A DNA stretch of 64,000 bases from Lonicera japonica (GCA_021464415.1 CM038467.1:15889411-15953410); one strand, 5' to 3'; counted from the stretch's first letter, positions 24,749 to 36,883 are shown. Translations and numbers: made by a program. Notes: generated by a model not told the origin, from the sequence alone.

Positions 24749-25069
24749 AAACTCGTTTGATTTACGGATTTGAGCACTTAGAAAATGAAAATCTTTTATT
24801 TCCTTTGTTTGGTAAGTACAAATTCTGGAAACACTTTCCTAATAGAGGGGAAATTAGAAGATAAAGTCATTCATCTCAAAACTCATGGGATTGATTTTTT
24901 CTTGTGCTTTTCCTGCATTTATTACCAAAATTTTTGACAACAATACCCCTACCTAAAAACTTTCCATGCTTTATTAAACATAAGAAAGGAAACTTGAGAG
25001 GAACTTTAGTTTCCCACCTCCATGAGAAAGACAAGGAATTGATTTCCCTTTTGTGAACCAAATGAGGCC
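24749..25069. mobile_element. Diverged Tourist-like MITE
   Basis: The right end, reverse-complemented, is GGCCTCATTTGGTTCAC; the left end is AAACTCGTTTGATTTAC. They share CTC(G/A)TTTG(A/G)TT(T/C)AC with the 22893 element. TTA flanks the right end (25070-25072), and the left end is preceded by TTA at 24746-24748. Length 321 bp. Confidence 0.6.
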
Positions 25070-25125
25070 TTAGTGTTGGGTGCCTGCCATAATGGTGCCA
25101 CTCGTGTTTGTAGATAATTTTTTTT

Positions 25126-26369
25126 GAGTAAACGGCCTATTTGGCCATTAAATTTTCATTTTGTACCACTTTGCCCACTTAACTTTAAAACGAATAACTT
25201 TAACCATCAAACTTTTCAACGAGTACCATATTACCCATTCCGTCCAAATGAGGTGTTAAAAGTGACGAAATTAAGCTATGTGACTAGCACATGACTTTAT
25301 TGAAGTGCAAAATTGTCATTTTAGCACCAATCATCTTCTTCACCTCCTAATTATCTTTCTCAGAATAATTTTCTCCCCTATTCTCATTTCCACCGGAATT
25401 ATGCTTCTCCTCCTTTTCAAATTGGGCGCAATTCAAAGAATCTAAAGGGAATTCAATTCCACCGAATCAAAATCACAACTCCAACCTTCACCAAACCAAA
25501 ATCACAAACAGAGTTCAATGAAAATAGATCCATACTTTAAATTTGAATCGGGTCTGGATCCAAAACACTTTTTCGCCAATTGTTTATTACTTTGTTTTTT
25601 TCTTCTTCTTATTTTTTCTCCCTCCTCTGTTTTGCACCTCCAGAATAAATTACTCTTTAATTTATACTAAATTACATAGATTCAATGAAGCGGACTAGTA
25701 TCCAATATCTTCGTTGAAATCTTCGACTTCATTAATAATAACTCCTCACTACTAAACACATTACCCTCCTACAAGTATAATAATGCGCTTTGATTTTGTT
25801 ATCACAGCTCGACCCACACGAGAGATTGTGGTTTTGTGAAATAATGATGTCATTGTGTACAACAGAGGAATTGGATAGATGTGCTTTGGCAAACTTAAGG
25901 TATGAATCAATCTCAGCAAATTGCTTTTATATGTTGAAACATTCCACGGGAAAAAAGAATCCATTTTATGTTAAAATAACCCCTTGTTTCAAAACAAGAT
26001 CCTCGCAAGATTCCTAATTAAAGTTGCAATTATTTCCAGTCGTGTATGATTTCAGCGAATAATTTGTTTTCCCCATTGATTCTCTCGCTCATTTTTCCTT
26101 CCCCCCAACTTCTTCTCCCTAATCGATTAGCTTTTTCTATTTAGGGTTTTATGTAGAAGATGATTGGTGCTAAAACAACAATTTTGCCCTTCAATAAAGT
26201 CATGTGTTAGTTACATGGCTTAATTCCGTCACTTTTAACACCTCATTTGAATGGAATGGGCAATATGGTACTCACTAAAAAGTTTGATTGTTAAAGTGAT
26301 TTGTTTTAAAATTAAATAGACAAAGTGGTACAAAACAAAAAGTTTAGTAGTTAAATGAGTTGTTTACTC
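25126..26369. mobile_element. MULE-like element with about 215-bp terminal inverted repeats
   Basis: The left arm (25126-25341) begins GAGTAAACGGCCTATTTGGC and runs through CACTTTTAACACC-type blocks to a CACCAATCATCTTC end. The right arm (26156-26369) is its inverted copy at about 85% by eye. Long arms around a non-transposase core are typical of Mutator-like non-autonomous elements. The 814-bp core holds only short frames; I recognise no captured gene. The flanking 9-mers (ATTTTTTTT and ACTTTTTAA) are similar but not identical, so the target duplication is unproven. Confidence 0.7.
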
Positions 26370-27600
26370 ACTTTTTAATAAGATTTTTTCTATGTTTAGC
26401 ATTTTTCATTTTTAAAAAGATACGCATGAATAATTAACACTTCATGAAACTATTTTAGTCCCCTGGAACATTTTTTAGAGACACAAAAGGGTCACAAAAA
26501 ATAATGAAAAAAATTTCTAAATACTATTTTAAAGTATTAAAATATTCTTATACATTATTAATATACCACACCCTTTTGAAATATTAATATAATATTTACA
26601 TAAGAGAACACGTGTGTGTTTTTGTATGATATTGGTCTTTGAATCTGTCATCTGTGTTCGAGGAGTGGCCGGCGCCGGCACACACCCCCACCTGCCTAAA
26701 TTCAATAAACAATTTAAACACGGACTAAATTACTCTTTTCTTTTTCTTTTTTTTGGTAGAAACTAAATTACTCTAGATGGGCCGAAATTAAAAGTCAGTT
26801 TTTGCTGATTTTTTTTAGTATATAATTATCATTCCAACTCTGCCCAGAGGTTGTTGCAAAAAATTAATAAGTAAACACTATTATTTTTATTTTTTTTTCA
26901 TGTATTGAATAAGTAAACCTATTTGACCATTGAGATTTTTAACAGTCTATTTTTGAATAAGTTGACGTTTGAATGATGAGGATCTTAAATTAGTTTATAT
27001 CACTTTAGAATTAGTATATAAAAAGTATTTTATTTGTGATTTTGTCACATTGGATGGTAAAATATACCCTCTTTAACTACCATGCTAGTTGGTACAAGAA
27101 GAATTATATTCATAAAAGTGTATGAAAATAAAGAACCAACCATTACCTTTTACAACAAAAAAAGTACAAAAGATAGATATGGCCAAGTTGTGATAAAGTG
27201 TTTCTTGATACAAACATTGGATCTTCTGTATATAATTGGAGAATGGACTAGGAAGATTTGAAACTTTGACCATTTGCGAGTGAAGTGAATTTTTTATCAA
27301 CCGTGCTATCTTTTGATTGAAAATACGTAGTTACAAGAGTGTGATTTTGCTCTATCGAAGATAGGGAGGGAGAAAGATTATACTAAGATTAATGAATTCC
27401 GTACAGTACTATCAAATTTTATCTCTTAACCCGTACTTTTACTTTTAATTTTACCATCTTTATTTTGATAAATTTTACATAAAAATCTTGTTTGTAAGGT
27501 ATTACTGTAGATTCTTTCGAGTCGTTCAGACTTTACAATAAAATCTTTCTTTTCAGTTTTCATTTCATATATACGAACTGTTATCTACAGGTAAAACAAT
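26370..27600. other. Spacer upstream of mTERF gene
   Basis: AT-rich, no gene or repeat structure I can support. Short frames here show no family resemblance. Confidence 0.4.
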
Positions 27601-27607
27601 TTGGGTT

Positions 27608-27671
27608 AGCCCAAAACTGAACTGGTGGTGGTGATGTATGGGCCTCTAATTAACCTACTTTTACTTGGGCC
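27608..27671 (+). promoter_or_regulatory. Site II-type (TGGGCY) promoter motifs of the mTERF gene
   Basis: AGCCCA at 27608-27613 and TGGGCC at 27639-27644 and 27666-27671 form a close cluster. TGGGCY Site II elements recur in promoters of plant genes for organelle and ribosomal proteins. They sit about 1.1 kb upstream of the ATG because a 5' UTR intron probably intervenes. The role is inferred from motif and position. Confidence 0.45.
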
Positions 27672-28808
27672 TCTCAATCGGGTCAATCATTCGCATCAGG
27701 TGTATGATGAAATTGAATAGATAAGGCTCTGTGCTCACTGATGCTCTTGTTTGTTGGCTTGGGTTTAAGGAGCCACGGAGAGAGAAAGATAGTTGAGCAC
27801 AGTTACCTTCTTCCCCTCAACTTCATCAACCATCAATTCGCCAATTTTAACTTAGAAAGATTTATGGAGATGGTGGTTTTGTATGTGTGAAAAAAGTAAG
27901 AGTTGTTCTGCTCTCGCCTTTGATATTCATTCCTCTCATCAATCACCAAAACAAGGTGACCATTTCTTTCTTCATGCCGATTTCTGTTTATTTACTTGTG
28001 TTTGGTGTAATTCCTTTCTGGTTTGCCCACATTTCCATTGCTCTTTAACCCTACTTAATACAGTAACAAGCATTCTAAAAACGAAAACAACAATGACATC
28101 CCCAATCTCCATTATTTTTTCATAGCAACAATCACTAACCAGATTTTGTTAGGTTTTAGATGCAATTCACTTGGGATTGAGTCCAGATTTGTTTAGCCTC
28201 ACCAAGTAAGGTGCCTAAATTTGTTGACCCTCGTCAAGTAAGGGTAACATAGACCTCTACTCTGATATGTTAATGCATTTAAGCAATGAGTGAATAATGG
28301 TTGCGAGTCTGTACTATTTTAATACATTAACCAATCAGAGTTTGGGTTATGTATGTATTGCAGGACTGGTCAAGTTTCTCTCACATTTCTCCAGAGTTTA
28401 TAACCTTGCTGTTAGAAACTGAGAGCAGTTTACATGCTGCTTCTTGGTTGATTTAATTACATTCAAGTTCCATTTTTTTTTCTTGATTATTTGCATGTCT
28501 TAAGGCCGCAAGAGAAATACACCCAGTTTCTTTCTCGTCATGGCTTGTCTAGTATATATTTGAGTCTTCAAGAATTCAACATTAATGGCTTTGTGACTGG
28601 GCTCTCTAAATGTCTGCAATATTACTTTATAGTAATTTTTCCATTAATTATCATATAAAAGATTTCAATATTTACTCTAATGCGATGACTTTGTCCTGGT
28701 TTGAAACTGATTTTACTAATTTTATCTTTTCGTCAGAAATTATCTTTTCCCCCGCACTTGAAGATTGATTTACAATTAACAATCGGAAATTTAATCTTTT
28801 CAGCAATA

Positions 28809-29804
28809 ATGGAAATTGTTAGCAGCCAAAACAGTAGCATCATGTGGTTTTTCAAGGATAGAGGTTTCGACGATAAAAGCATACATGAAATGTTCAAGAA
28901 ATGCAAGCGCCTTGAGCGTGTGCAAAGGGAAAACGCCTCTGAAAATTGGGATTATCTAAAAAGTATCGGCATCCAAGAGAGAAAGCTTCCTTACGTTGTT
29001 GCCAAGTGTCCCAAAATCCTCACTCTTGGATTGAACGAGAAGCTCGTCCCCATGATTGAGTGCCTCGCAACACTAGGAACAAAACCCAACGAGGTTGCTT
29101 CTGCCATAACCAAATTCCCTCACATACTATCCCACAGTGTGGAGGAGAAGCTTTGTCCGCTCCTAGCTTTCTTTCAAGCTCTTGGGATCCAAGAAAAGCA
29201 ACTTGGTAAGATGTTATTGCTCAACCCGAGAATTATCAGCTACAGCATTGACTCGAAGCTTTCACAAATAGTTGACTTTCTTGCTAGTATTGGACTGAAG
29301 AAAGAAGGGATGATTGGTAAAGTTTTGGTGAAAAATCCATCAATTATGGGTTATGGTGTTGATAAAAGGTTACGTCCTACTTCAGAGTTTCTGATTTCCT
29401 TGGGTGTGACGGAACTGGGTCTTCAAAAGGTGGTGATTAACTTTCCTGAAGTTTTATCTAGAGATGTGGAGAAGATTCTTAGACCTAATCATACTTATCT
29501 AAAGACATGTGGATTTGATACTGAACAAATAGCGGCTTTAGTAACTGGTTATCCCCCCATTCTCATCAAGAGTATTAAAAATTCTTTAGAACCAAGGATG
29601 AAGTTCTTGGTAGAGGTGATGGAGAGACAAATTGAAGAAGTTGCTAACTATCCAGAATTCTTTCGGCATGGTTTGAAGAAGCGATTGGTGTTGAGACAGA
29701 AACTTTTGAAACAGAGAAATATATGTTGTAGTCTGAGTGAAATGCTGGACTGCAATCAAAAGAAGTTCCTGCTGAGGTTTGGTTTAATAGAGCAACTTGC
29801 CTGA
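28809..29804 (+). CDS. MTERF6: mTERF-domain protein, mTERF6/PDE191 type
   Basis: Organelle nucleic-acid-binding protein built of repeated helical mTERF motifs. The Arabidopsis relative (mTERF6/PDE191) acts in plastid and mitochondrial transcription termination and tRNA maturation. A single 996-base coding exon gives 331 aa, the expected length. Characteristic blocks are SIMWFFKDRGFDDKSI at the N-terminus, repeats such as KLPYVVAKCPKILT, VASAITKFPHILSHSVEEKL, LGKMLLLNPRIISYSI and IAALVTGYPPILIKSIKNSL, and a C-terminal SEMLDCNQKKFLLRFGL. About seven to eight mTERF motifs span residues 50-300. The reading frame is open upstream to 28701, but CAG at 28801-28803 looks like an acceptor six bases before the ATG, and conservation starts at MEIVSSQ. 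Upstream leader exon near 27780-27954 is likely. Confidence 0.92.
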   Translation: MEIVSSQNSSIMWFFKDRGFDDKSIHEMFKKCKRLERVQRENASENWDYLKSIGIQERKLPYVVAKCPKILTLGLNEKLVPMIECLATLGTKPNEVASAITKFPHILSHSVEEKLCPLLAFFQALGIQEKQLGKMLLLNPRIISYSIDSKLSQIVDFLASIGLKKEGMIGKVLVKNPSIMGYGVDKRLRPTSEFLISLGVTELGLQKVVINFPEVLSRDVEKILRPNHTYLKTCGFDTEQIAALVTGYPPILIKSIKNSLEPRMKFLVEVMERQIEEVANYPEFFRHGLKKRLVLRQKLLKQRNICCSLSEMLDCNQKKFLLRFGLIEQLA

Positions 29805-30124
29805 GTTACAATTCGAATGTGTTCAATTTTGTAATTTGTAGCTAGGTTAATCCTGTTGTTCAGTTAGATGACCTTTGTTCTCAGTTCTGATCAGATTTTA
29901 TGAATTAAGCGATGCATTTTGTACAAGGTGTTGGAATGCATAGGGAAACTAAAGTCAAGTAATGCAAAGTTCTTTGACTATAAAATATCATTTACATTTT
30001 TATTCAATGTTTCATGTTTATTTATTGAAGTAGACATTGAAGAAGAAGAACAACAACAACGACAAGTATGAACCATATTTGCAGGCTTACATATACAATT
30101 ATACATCCATGTTTTTTGTTATTA

Positions 30125-30859
30125 TTATTTAGATATGAAACCCCAAACAACTGCAGCTATAATAGCTGTTGGATCGCCAAGTATAGCAGACACAATTGCA
30201 CGAACAGCTCCCCCAGCCATCTGACAACACTTCCTCACATTCCCTCCTCCTACTCCTCTTCCCGTATGATGACTCCTCATTGTCCCTCTCAGGCTCGGAA
30301 TCCTTGTCTGCAACTCTCTAACCTTATTATTCTTCTCCACATTCAAGTACATCTCTTGCCAACTCTCCACAAGCAACTTCTTCACGCACTTCACATGAAG
30401 ATTATATGTCTTGCACTCTGACCTATAAGACCAACCTGCCCCTTTCCCCCCACAACAATGACAAGCGCTTGCAAGCTTATTGCACAGATAAAAGCTACGA
30501 TCTCCATCATCCAAAACTTTTGGGAGATTCGCGCAGCAAGGGTGCAGATCGAATCCGCACCGCCTGCAGTGGTACACGAATCCCAATACCTCATTCTGGC
30601 ATGCGTCGCATTTGCGCTTGTCCAGGCCAGGTGGTTTGTAGTAGAATCGGAACTCGCACTCCTTGTAGAAGGGGTGAGTGAAGGTAAGGGGTGCCTCGGC
30701 ACAAGCCTTGTGCAAGTCGAACTCACAGTGACGGCACTTGTATTCGAGCCCAATCCCGGCTTCTTTGCAGCCATCGCACTTGAAGGGGGCATCTGTGAAC
30801 TCGAGCTTAAGCTTGTGTTTGGGATGGATTGGGTGAGAGAAATCTTTGTCAATCTTCAT
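30125..30859 (-). CDS. DC1 (divergent C1) zinc-finger protein
   Basis: Plant cysteine/histidine-rich protein; DC1 domains resemble the diacylglycerol/phorbol-ester C1 fold, and many members respond to stress or hormones. The ligand is unknown. Intronless, 244 aa. Three domain units are visible: HPKHKLKLEF with CDGCKEAGIGLEYKCRHCEF (residues about 13-55); HPFYKECEFRF with CDACQNEVLGFVYHCRRCGF (about 62-112); and a third with CHCCGGKGAGWSYRSECKTY then NLHVKCV (about 125-160). The tail after residue 200 is Gly/Ala/Ile-rich (AGGAVRAIVSAI, IIAAVVWGF), a possible membrane-associating segment. It is shorter than the common 600-aa multi-DC1 proteins but complete. Downstream neighbour of mTERF6 on the opposite strand, with about 320 bases between stops. 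Confidence 0.88.
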   Translation of the reverse strand: MKIDKDFSHPIHPKHKLKLEFTDAPFKCDGCKEAGIGLEYKCRHCEFDLHKACAEAPLTFTHPFYKECEFRFYYKPPGLDKRKCDACQNEVLGFVYHCRRCGFDLHPCCANLPKVLDDGDRSFYLCNKLASACHCCGGKGAGWSYRSECKTYNLHVKCVKKLLVESWQEMYLNVEKNNKVRELQTRIPSLRGTMRSHHTGRGVGGGNVRKCCQMAGGAVRAIVSAILGDPTAIIAAVVWGFISK

Positions 30860-31717
30860 GGGGATCTTTGTTTTTCAATAATGAGGGTTGAAGGAGATTG
30901 GATCAGGACTTTAGGAGTATGATTGTGTTTGGTTTGGCCCAAGTAGCTAGTTTTGATACTTTGCTTCAGTTTTACTTTGGGAGGAATAAAATTGGAGATA
31001 AAAGGTTTAAGAGTTAAATAGAGGAGAGATGATTGAGTGAGGGATCAAGAAAGCATTTTGGCAGGGAGAATCTGATGCTGTATAGATGAAGAACAGCCAC
31101 ATGTCAATTGTTTAGTCAGTTACTTGGCTGCTGAGGTTAAGTAACATTCCCCCACTTTTGTAGAATCTTCTGAAGCATCAATGGTCTAAAGGCGGTAAGG
31201 CAGTACTGGCAATTTTTAATATGACTAGGTACTTTCGATAGGAACACATGGGTTTGGATAAGAATTAAGAAGAGTGGAGTCAATTTTTACGTGACCAACT
31301 TAAACCAGACACTCGATTCTTTGTCGCTCACTCACCCTACTGTTTTTTTTTTTTTTTTTAATTTTGATTGTGTTACGAACCCGGGTGATTAATAATTAAC
31401 AATTTTAACTAGTATCATGTTAGGGGCAATGAGTTTAAAGTGCATCCTACAAAATTAAAACTAATAAAAGGACACCTTACATTACTATTACAAATTAAGG
31501 ACAATTAATATAAAAGTGACAAGTGTCTTACTAAAGTTAAGAAAAACCTTTCTTTTTTGGTTAATTGCAAGTTGTGCCATTAACCTCCCACTCCTCTCAC
31601 ACGATTTGCAATTTAGTTATATTCACGCAATTTTCGTAACTCAATCTCTTTCATCAACAAAGATCTCCAATCTAATTACTGAATACTGGTTATGAATTGC
31701 ATTTCTAGCCATACTTA

Positions 31718-31779
31718 ATTTAGTGCAAAATCGTTTTTGCACTGCAATATTTCACTGCAAAAACGATTTTACACTAAAT
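31718..31779. repeat. Hairpin of TGCAAAA-type inverted repeat
   Basis: ATTTAGTGCAAAATCGTTTT at 31718 (running to 31741) pairs with its reverse complement at 31756-31779, leaving a 14-base loop. 22 or more of 24 positions pair. Confidence 0.85.
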
Positions 31780-31904
31780 GCGCGTGTAATCTTTAGAAAC
31801 ATTTCACTGCAAAATCGATTTTGCACTAAATGCGCGTGCAATCTTTAGAAACATTTCACTGCAAAAACGATTTTGCACTAAATGCGCGTGCAATTTACCA
31901 GAAA
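31749..31904 (+). repeat. Three 52-bp tandem repeats
   Basis: Units start at 31749, 31801 and 31853, each beginning ATTTCACTGCAAAA and containing CACTAAATGCGCGTG. Units one and two end CTTTAGAAAC; unit three diverges at its end. They overlap the hairpin's right arm and lie inside one end of the MULE. Confidence 0.9.
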
Positions 31905-32152
31905 TATTTGACCTTTTGCACTAAATTCGAATGCAATTTAGTATAGATAATCAAAGTCTTTCGCATTCAAATAAACAACTTGCAAAGAATAGCAAATATC
32001 TTGATATTTTTATTCCATAAAAATAGAAAAATATCACCATTCATATATCAAAATCAAAATTACATTCTTTTAAAATCAAAACTAAAAGAATCCGAAAAAA
32101 TTCTCAATCATACCAAGAATTTCAAAATTCCAAATATTTGCTAAATGTAATT

Positions 32153-33092
32153 ATACTATGCCATAGTAAAATCTAAACAATCGATGCAGTGCACGTCTTC
32201 TTATTGTGATATCCATAACGGTTACACCTTTCACACTTCCGTTTCTTCTTTGTACTTGAGTCGGAACTCTCAATTTGATTCTTTTGAGGATGACCGGGTT
32301 GAATTTTACAATCGGGAGGTAAAATTTTCGATAAATCAGAGACATTAGTAGGACGGTCATAAGTTGGCACCAGGGTAAATTGCATCTGCATAAGAACTTT
32401 GAACGTTACACGTAAAGAAACAAGGATCGCAATAGTCATAAACAATCTCCTATCAGCCAAAATACACAAAACGACATGCGAACATGGGAAGCCATCAATC
32501 CGCCATGAATTACAACCACACTCCTATGTCGAAAGATCTACGCGATAAAACTTTTACTCTATAACCTCAAAGATGGAATCAGATGATTTGATAACCATCC
32601 ATGTCGAACTCTCATTAACCTTCTCCTTCAAACATTTTTCAACCTCCGGACACAAGAAAGTTTTCCAATTCCTCGACAATTCACGTCTATTTGACATTTG
32701 CTTTATTATTTTCACACAAATTTGATCTAGCATCGTTGTTATAGGAAGATTTCGTTCATTTGCAACCCACGAGTTATAACTTTCGGCCATATTAGAACAC
32801 ATATAACACCATATCTTCTTCTCGAAAAAACGCATTAACCCAATGATCAAGTAACAAACTCCTTGTCATCACGAGTAACAAATAAGTCTACACACAAGGG
32901 ATTAATATCGGACCACCTCTCACACACCAAATATTTTAGTTCTTCAACACTCATACCGAGAAACAATTGAATTCCAAAAGAACAACCATTGTAATAAACC
33001 ATGCCTATAATGCCTCTATCAAGATCCCTAAAAAATGAGACATAAAAACTTAGAAGCAATACATTGCATAACAAACATGTATGTTCATTCAT
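32153..33092 (-). pseudogene. MuDR-family transposase remnant, catalytic core deleted
   Basis: Minus-strand frames in order: an N-terminal PB1-like part (MVYYNGCSFGIQLFLG, EELKYLVCERWSDINPLCVD; 33092-32847), then directly the C-terminal part of a MULE transposase ([19 protein letters not shown]; 32850-32554), then a SWIM zinc finger (CGCNSWRIDGFPCSH, near 32470-32520) and a zinc knuckle (CERCNRYGYHNKKTC; near 32173-32260). The DDE catalytic region expected between the first two parts is missing, and stops or frame changes separate the pieces. Family assignment rests on these ordered motifs. Confidence 0.75.
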
Positions 33093-33190
33093 TCACATAT
33101 GAAATCACACATTTAAACTAACCAAAACCTACAATATAATAATCAAATGCAGAAATAATGCACTTAAAAAAACTTAGATCAAAAACTGAA

Positions 33191-33468
33191 AAACTGCAAA
33201 ATCAGTTTTGCAGTTTTTTCTGCACAAAGGAGAAAAACGAAAAACATAGCATATACATAAATAGATCACAAGGATGCTAAAACTACCTTTAAAAACATGA
33301 ACAATCACTCATTATTGGATCAACTCTTCTAAATATAATCTAAAACAACCAAAATAAAATAATATTTCTACAACTTTTACACAAATATAAGCAAAAAATG
33401 TGATAGCTCTCTCTATAATCTAAATATATCATCAAAACTAAAAGAACTGCAAAATCAGTTTTGCAGTT
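33191..33468. repeat. Two perfect AACTGCAAAA-TCAG-TTTTGCAGTT palindromes
   Basis: At 33191-33216 two 11-base arms flank TCAG; at 33445-33468 the same motif recurs with 10-base arms. Both lie in the opposite half of the MULE from the 31718 hairpin and share its TGCAAAA...TTTTGCA core. Confidence 0.85.
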
Positions 33469-33995
33469 TTTCTATAGTTGGGAGGAAAAGAAAAGAAAAA
33501 CAGAGCATTCATTAAATCCTCCATAATCCAAATATACATAGATTGATTGAACACTATTTCATCAAATCCTCTAACTATAAGCTACAACAAACCAAAATGA
33601 AGCAAAATCACAGGTAAAAACATGAAAAAAAAGCTATACTTAGATAGTGCTTTAACATCCATGGAACTAAGAAATTTCTTCTCATTTCCTTTGTTAATCC
33701 TGTCGATCTAAGATGCTTTCGGTCAATCTAAGATGATAGCATTCATTTCTTGAATCGTAGTGTAATTTCCCACTCTTCCAGTCGTCGCCTCTTTCGCTCC
33801 TCACTGGTCTGTGCGCGAGATTATGAGTTGAAAGAGGGAAGGGCAGTTTAGTCATTTTAAAATTCTTAAATTATCTAATTTATAAAAGACAAAATACTTA
33901 CAACTAACCTAAAAGCTAAAATTGTCCTTACAATAAAACAATAATGTTAAAAAATCCTTCATTCATTAAGCTAATGTATGATGTCCTTTTGTTGT

Positions 33996-36660
33996 ATAAA
34001 ATTATGAAAGAAGGTGTTTCAACCTATTTTCCCATCATGGTTAACTAAAAAAATAATAAAAAAAAGAAATCACCTTGTCTTACACTCTCACGTAGGTGTT
34101 ATCTATTTTTACATAGAAAACCAATTAGGCTTTTCCTATGTTCGAGGACAATTATAACACTAAATGGAGCGTTTTCTATTTTGACCCTGGGTGTCTTTCT
34201 TTACAAAAATTCATTTTACATGACTCAAACTTATGATGTTTAACTTCTAAAGAGAGCACCTTATCATTCAACTTCTTTTTCATTCAAGAAATAGTTTTAA
34301 TCTTAAATTAAAAAATTTTGTGTATAAAAAGAAAACGCACGCACGCATCACGTATGCTTAATTGTCTAGTAGGTGAAAATAATTCCATTCCAAGATGGGG
34401 ATGCTTGGAAATCTCCTCAACCTTGTGTATCAATGTTATGTATACTTCAATTGTATTTTTGAATAATTGTCTAGAAGAAAATTGATCTCCCGTGCCAACG
34501 AAATAAATATTTTTGAATGCTTCAATTATAACAATTTTAGCTCCCAAAATAGTAGATACTTAAACTTATTAATGTAATTAAGCTTATTTTTTAAACTTCT
34601 CAAGAAATTCCATCCGCATAACTACTTGATCTTGTAGTGCAATATTTTCCTATCTTCAAATTTTGTCTTTGACAAATATTCTTTGATCAGCTTGGTAATC
34701 AACTTTTCACCATTAATTTCAACGCCAAATTGATGCTTAGTGCTTGTAACCTCAAGACCATCTGGATAAATTGTCTAAACACTTTAGATATTGAACAAAC
34801 TTAGAAAGGTTACGTAAACTTACGAATAACACATCAACACTTAAAATAGGTGGAAAAAAAATTCTATGGTTTGAATTAAACGAGCATCAGCTTTCTCCTT
34901 TGGCATGTTGTTTATAGAAGAATTTTGTGATTGAATTTCAACCTCTTTAAAATCTTCGTAAATCCAAACTAAAAGTTAGTTCATGCTTGACATAATTTCT
35001 TCAAAATCATTAGGATAATATTCTTCAATTAATAACCATACCACTAGTCCGCATGTATTGATAGGTGTAGTACTAGCAAATCTGTGACAATTATGTTGAA
35101 AATTGTCCCATCACAGTTGAACATTCCTTGTTAGTGTATCATAAATATACTTAACTCATTTTTCTTTTAAAATCTTGAAATAATAGAATTATTTTTCAAT
35201 TTATAACAACCAATTAACAAATTGTTGTTTGCTAAATCGGCCATTGAAAATTATCCAATACATTCTGGATAGTATAGATGTTTGCTCACGTTGATCACAC
35301 GCAAAAGAGTGATGAGGCAAATCCTAGAACTAGTGAGCATTATTTATGGGTTTGCGTCATCAAGTGTTTCCTACATGTTGATCTTGTGTTATTAAGGGTG
35401 TTAAGGCCAATTTGAAAATCGACCGAACATACTAAACTGATCCATAAAATCCCGAACAAAAAAAATTTGAAACCGAATAGTTTTGTTCAGATTTGGGGCT
35501 AGATTGTCTAGTGCAAATAAGGTTAGTACAAACTCAAACTTGATTAAAGCATTGACTGGTTTGATCTGTACCGGTATTGGATGAAATTAGAGTACCAATA
35601 TGCATGAAAAGTGCGAAAGTTAACACATATTTTAGTATTTTTAATTATTGGACTTGTTTTTATTTCCTTATTCAATTATGAATTAGATTAGTAGTTTCAT
35701 TTTTTAGTAGTTTCCTTGTTGATTTATAATTAGTTTCTTTATTGTAATATGATTATAAAGCCTTGTTTTATCATATTTAAAGGAGATTGTCAAATATTAT
35801 TATTAAGTTATGATGATATACAATTATTGAGTGTTTAAATACTTATGATTTCTTATTTGAATTTGTTGAATAATTTGAATTCATTAAATTCCATTATTCT
35901 TGACTTATTAATCAATTATCCACTAATTGATTGTGGCATGATAGGCGTCTTCACTATACCATGTTCACACTTCGATTATAGGTGTTGGATTACGGTTCCA
36001 TTTTTCATCAATTCGTCCAATTCCAAGGTTTGCCTCTAAATAAGTAACGGCTCGCCGACTCACCTCAAATCTGGTTTAGAAACGATCTGAGATCGTAACA
36101 TTGTCTAATACCAAACCGAATTATGTATAATAAAATAAAAAATATTAATATATACTATAAGGACGCACATTAATTATGCTATAATGATACAAAAAAAAGG
36201 TCATTTATAAGAATATGTTTCTTATTAATTGCATGTTGTGATAATCTTAAAAAAAATATTAATGCTTACCCTTATTATTAAATTAACTATATAATGCTAA
36301 GATTTTTTTTACCACATACATGATGACAAGATAATTCAACATTTTATTTAATGTGTTTTATTTTTGTCAATGTACAATTAAAATAATAACTAGGTAGAGA
36401 ACAATGTTTCTATATGTTTGTTCCTTATTTTTAGAAAATCATGACTTTAATTTAAATATGCACTAATCTTACATTACTATTACTATTATATTAGTATTAT
36501 ATTATTATGTTAAATTGATTTAGAAAAAAAAAAGCATATGTCAAAATTCAAAACAAAACCGAATTTTTACATTTAGTTTGAATTTGGGGTACTTTAGTTT
36601 CTATCTCTACCAAAACTGAAAACTCCCATATTCTTTATCGTTGTTTGATGCATAATATCC
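33996..36660. other. Degenerate repeat territory, no identifiable gene
   Basis: Very AT-rich. Several minus-strand stretches read like broken coding sequence (for example 34308-34547 and around 34640-35100, with many stops), but I cannot name the family. A block near 35640-36110 looks like old LTR-retrotransposon DNA (TATAAAGCC near 35755, and a GC-richer block at 35935-36100). Nothing here supports a functional gene. Confidence 0.4.
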
Positions 36661-36883
36661 ATGCTTAATGGGCAAGCCTCAAGCAACTCTTTTGACACAC
36701 GCGCCATCAACCTCTTGCCTAAGGTTGGCTTTTATGGTCAATCCGACAATCAATTAATAGATTTATTGTCGGAATTCCTTCCATTGTCGTTGCTGACCTT
36801 CGATTGTCACATTCAAGGTGTTAACCCTACAAGGATTATTGTTCCCCCAACTTCATCACTTGCCATCTTCAAAAGCAAACGTT

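Larger units (their letters stand above)
31460..33995 (-). mobile_element. Internally deleted MuDR/MULE transposon
   Basis: About 2.5 kb bounded by weak inverted ends: AAAAGGACACCTTACATTA at 31466 and, reverse-complemented from 33971-33990, AAAAGGACATCATACATTAG. Both are followed inward by an AAGGACAATT block. It encloses minus-strand remnants of a MuDR transposase gene and palindromic TGCAAAA repeats near both sides. No target duplication was secured, so boundaries are good to some tens of bases. Confidence 0.6.

Noticed and set aside
30406..30922. Long plus-strand frames over the DC1 gene
   Set aside because: Shadows of the minus-strand DC1 coding sequence, whose Cys/His spacing is unmistakable.
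31749..31904. CRISPR-like repeat array
   Set aside because: 52-bp units are directly adjacent with no unique spacers, and the DNA is plant nuclear.
34308..35300. Possible diverged gene on the minus strand
   Set aside because: Coding-like pieces are broken by many stops and match no family I can name.
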